The translations under genes and the position numbers were made by a program. A stretch of DNA of 6,477 nt from Rhodospirillales bacterium. Lineage in GTDB: Bacteria; Pseudomonadota; Alphaproteobacteria; UBA9219. Below are positions 4,600-6,477 of the stretch, one piece after another (within the stretch, counting starts at the first letter, position 1; each line of letters starts with the position of its first letter). Location of the stretch: positions 1 to 6,477 of the forward strand of contig JAATFY010000192.1 in the NCBI GenBank assembly GCA_015654915.1, written 5' to 3'. Below the pieces are notes generated by a model, which had not been told where the DNA came from, did not search any database, and saw only the letters and a list, made by a program, of their open reading frames with translations.

Positions 4600-6477
4600 T
4601 CAGTCCGCTTCGCGCTCGTGCGCCTCGTCATAATCGGCGGCGGGTGCGTTGGTGTTTTTGTCGTGATGATCTTCCGCGAGGATCATATAGACGGCAGGCA
4701 CCACGAACAAAGTGAACAGCGTACCGATCGAAAGACCGCTGGCGATGACAAGGCCCATATTGTAGCGCGACAGTGCGCCCGCGCCGCTTGCTGTGATCAG
4801 CGGCACGACGCCGAGCACCATGGCGGCGGTTGTCATCAGAATGGGCCGCAAACGGATCGCGGCGGCTTCGATGATGGCGTCTTTCTTGGTGCGGCCTTCA
4901 TGCTGCAGGTTGTTGGCGAATTCGGTTATCAGAATGCCGTGCTTGCTGATGAGGCCCATCAGGGTGACGAGGCCGACCTGCGTATAAATATTGATGGTGG
5001 CGCCGCCAAGACCGAGGCAGATAAAGATCAATGCGCCCGCGATCGACATCGGCACCGAAATCAGGATGATCAAGGGATCGCGGAAGCTTTCGAACTGCGC
5101 GGCGAGGGTAAGGAAGATAATGATCAAAGCGAACACGAACGTCATGATGAAGCCGCTCGACTCTTGCGCGAACTGCCGCGACTGGCCCGCATAGTCGACG
5201 GAATAGCCTTCCGGCAGCGTGCGCGTTGCAAGGTCTTTCAGGTAAGTCAGCGCATCGCCGGCGGCGACGCCCGGGAACGCCACGCCGGAAATCGTCGCGG
5301 CGTTCAATTGCTGGAAGTGATTGAGGGATTCCGGCACCGTCGCGGTCGTGATGGTGGCGACGGTCGAAAGCGGCACCGGCGCGCCCTGCGCGGTGGTGAT
5401 GTAGTAGTTATCGAGCTGGTCGGTATTGAGGCGCGATTTCTGCTCGACCTGCGGGATGACCTTATAGGAACGGCCGCCGAGGCTGAAATAATTGACGTAA
5501 CCGCCGCCCAGCATCCACGACATGGCGCTTCCGACATCGCTCATGGTCAGGCCGAACTGCGCCGCCTTGTCGCGGTTGATGCTGAGCGACGCCGGCGGCA
5601 GGTCGAGTTTCAGATCGTTATCGAGGAAGATGAACATGCCGCTTGTCTGCGCTTCCTGCATGAATTTCTGCGATACGTCGTTCAGGTTTTCGAACGGCTG
5701 CGTGGTCGAGATCACGAACTGGATCGGCAACCCGCGGCTGCCCGGCAGCGGCGGCGGCTGGAACACGGCGCTGCGCAAGCCGGCGACGCTGTTCAGGTCG
5801 TTCTGGACCAGCGGCTGCAACTGGTTCGAGGTGCGCTTGCGCAAATCCCACGCTTTCAGCTTCATGCCGCCGATGAAACGTCCGGCGCTGTCGATCTGGA
5901 ACACATGATCGGTTTCGGGATAGGCGGAAACGATTTCGTAAATTTTATGGGAATAGGCTTGCCGCTGCTGCAAAGTCGAATCCGGCGCGCCGGTGTGCAG
6001 GGCGATGACGATGCCCTGATCTTCCTGCGGCGCAAGCTCGGTCTTGGCGCCGGAATAGAGAAAATAAATGCTGCCGAGAATGATAGCGGCAAAGACAACC
6101 GTCACCGGAATGTAATTCAGGCTGCCGCGCAACCGGCGCTCGTAACCGCCGCGGATTTTCTCGAAGCGCCGGTCGATCGCCGCGACCAGTCTTTCTTCCC
6201 AGCCTTTGTTCGCCGTGTGCGGCTTGAAGAAGCGGCTGCACATCATGGGCGATAAAGTCAGCGCCACGATGGCGGAAATAGTCACGGCGCCCACAAGCGT
6301 GAAGGCGAATTCGGTGAACAAAGCGCCGGTCAGGCCGCCCTGAAAGCCGATCGGGACATAGACGGCGACCAGAACGATGGTCATGGCGATGATGGGGCCG
6401 CCCAGCTCGCGCGCGGCCTGTATCGCGGCGTCGAAAGGCGCCATGCCTTCCTCGATATGGCGGTTGACGTTCTCGAC
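4600..6477 (-). CDS. RND multidrug efflux permease, AcrB/HAE1 family (N-terminal part beyond window)
   Basis: This is the inner-membrane proton-driven pump of a tripartite efflux system, working with a periplasmic adaptor and an outer-membrane channel. The frame is open to the right edge, so the ATG at 6444 is internal. The first visible residues, VENVNRHIEEGM, correspond to the segment just after the TM4 Asp pair (407/408 in E. coli AcrB), which lies a few residues outside. About 625 residues of ~1,040 are visible. They comprise the TM5-TM6 region (VYVPIGFQGGLTGALF, ALTLSPMMCSRFF), a second periplasmic porter/docking domain (about 145-430 from the ATG) and TM8-TM12. The proton-relay residues are present: Lys in GLISKHGI (codon 4942-4944), and Arg and Thr in AIRLRPILMT. 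The hydrophilic tail DHHDKNTNAPAADYDEAHE is family-variable. The gene ends in TGA with the palindromic repeat just beyond, so it is the last gene of its operon. The substrate cannot be told from this part. Confidence 0.95.
   Translation of the reverse strand, partial: VENVNRHIEEGMAPFDAAIQAARELGGPIIAMTIVLVAVYVPIGFQGGLTGALFTEFAFTLVGAVTISAIVALTLSPMMCSRFFKPHTANKGWEERLVAAIDRRFEKIRGGYERRLRGSLNYIPVTVVFAAIILGSIYFLYSGAKTELAPQEDQGIVIALHTGAPDSTLQQRQAYSHKIYEIVSAYPETDHVFQIDSAGRFIGGMKLKAWDLRKRTSNQLQPLVQNDLNSVAGLRSAVFQPPPLPGSRGLPIQFVISTTQPFENLNDVSQKFMQEAQTSGMFIFLDNDLKLDLPPASLSINRDKAAQFGLTMSDVGSAMSWMLGGGYVNYFSLGGRSYKVIPQVEQKSRLNTDQLDNYYITTAQGAPVPLSTVATITTATVPESLNHFQQLNAATISGVAFPGVAAGDALTYLKDLATRTLPEGYSVDYAGQSRQFAQESSGFIMTFVFALIIIFLTLAAQFESFRDPLIILISVPMSIAGALIFICLGLGGATINIYTQVGLVTLMGLISKHGILITEFANNLQHEGRTKKDAIIEAAAIRLRPILMTTAAMVLGVVPLITASGAGALSRYNMGLVIASGLSIGTLFTLFVVPAVYMILAEDHHDKNTNAPAADYDEAHEREAD

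Noticed and set aside
4463..4600. Palindrome plus T-rich tract as an intrinsic terminator on the plus strand
   Set aside because: The T-rich tract fits, but no plus-strand gene reads into it; the nearest gene ends at 3265. I therefore list it only as a repeat.
4458..4715. 85-codon plus-strand frame through the palindromic repeat
   Set aside because: It is made of the repeat plus the antisense end of the RND gene, so it has no independent coding support.
4585..6255. 556-codon open frame on the plus strand
   Set aside because: It lies entirely antisense to the RND permease. Its product is a low-complexity Arg/His/Asp-rich sequence typical of GC-rich shadow frames, with no recognisable domain.

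Overview
This looks like a chromosomal segment of an alphaproteobacterium. The evidence is alphaproteobacterial-looking GatA and GatB proteins, generally GC-rich coding DNA, an AcrB-type RND pump, and a 'GTCATTCCGG ... CCGGAATGAC' palindromic intergenic repeat of a kind common in that class. I cannot assign a genus from sequence alone.

Layout. Positions 1-997 (+) are the 3' two thirds of gatA, followed after 4 nt by complete gatB (1002-2453, +). Together they are two subunits of the tRNA-dependent amidotransferase that makes Gln-tRNA(Gln), and often Asn-tRNA(Asn), from the mischarged tRNA. At 2454 the composition drops sharply to AT-rich DNA carrying one orphan gene with no recognisable family (2546-3265, +), which looks like an insertion into an otherwise GC-rich backbone. 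GC-rich sequence resumes at about 3271. Convergent to the orphan is a secreted protein with an HExxH zinc-peptidase-like motif (3338-3979, -), which has its own good promoter at 4011-4040. Upstream of that lies a 77-residue protein with a strong Shine-Dalgarno and a basic C-terminal patch (4057-4290, -). A 309-nt intergenic stretch follows (4291-4599). It holds an AT-rich upstream region with a possible CtrA-like site and a 127-bp nested palindromic repeat (4463-4589). The rest (4600-6477, -) is the C-terminal 60% or so of an AcrB/HAE1-family RND efflux permease running off the right edge.

The genes do not form one pathway: gatA-gatB is a housekeeping operon, the RND gene is the end of an efflux operon whose other members lie outside the window, and the three small genes between are accessory or unknown. 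I see no tRNA, rRNA, CRISPR array, transposase or defence system. The two items most worth a second look are the AT-rich orphan CDS and the nested palindrome beside the RND gene.
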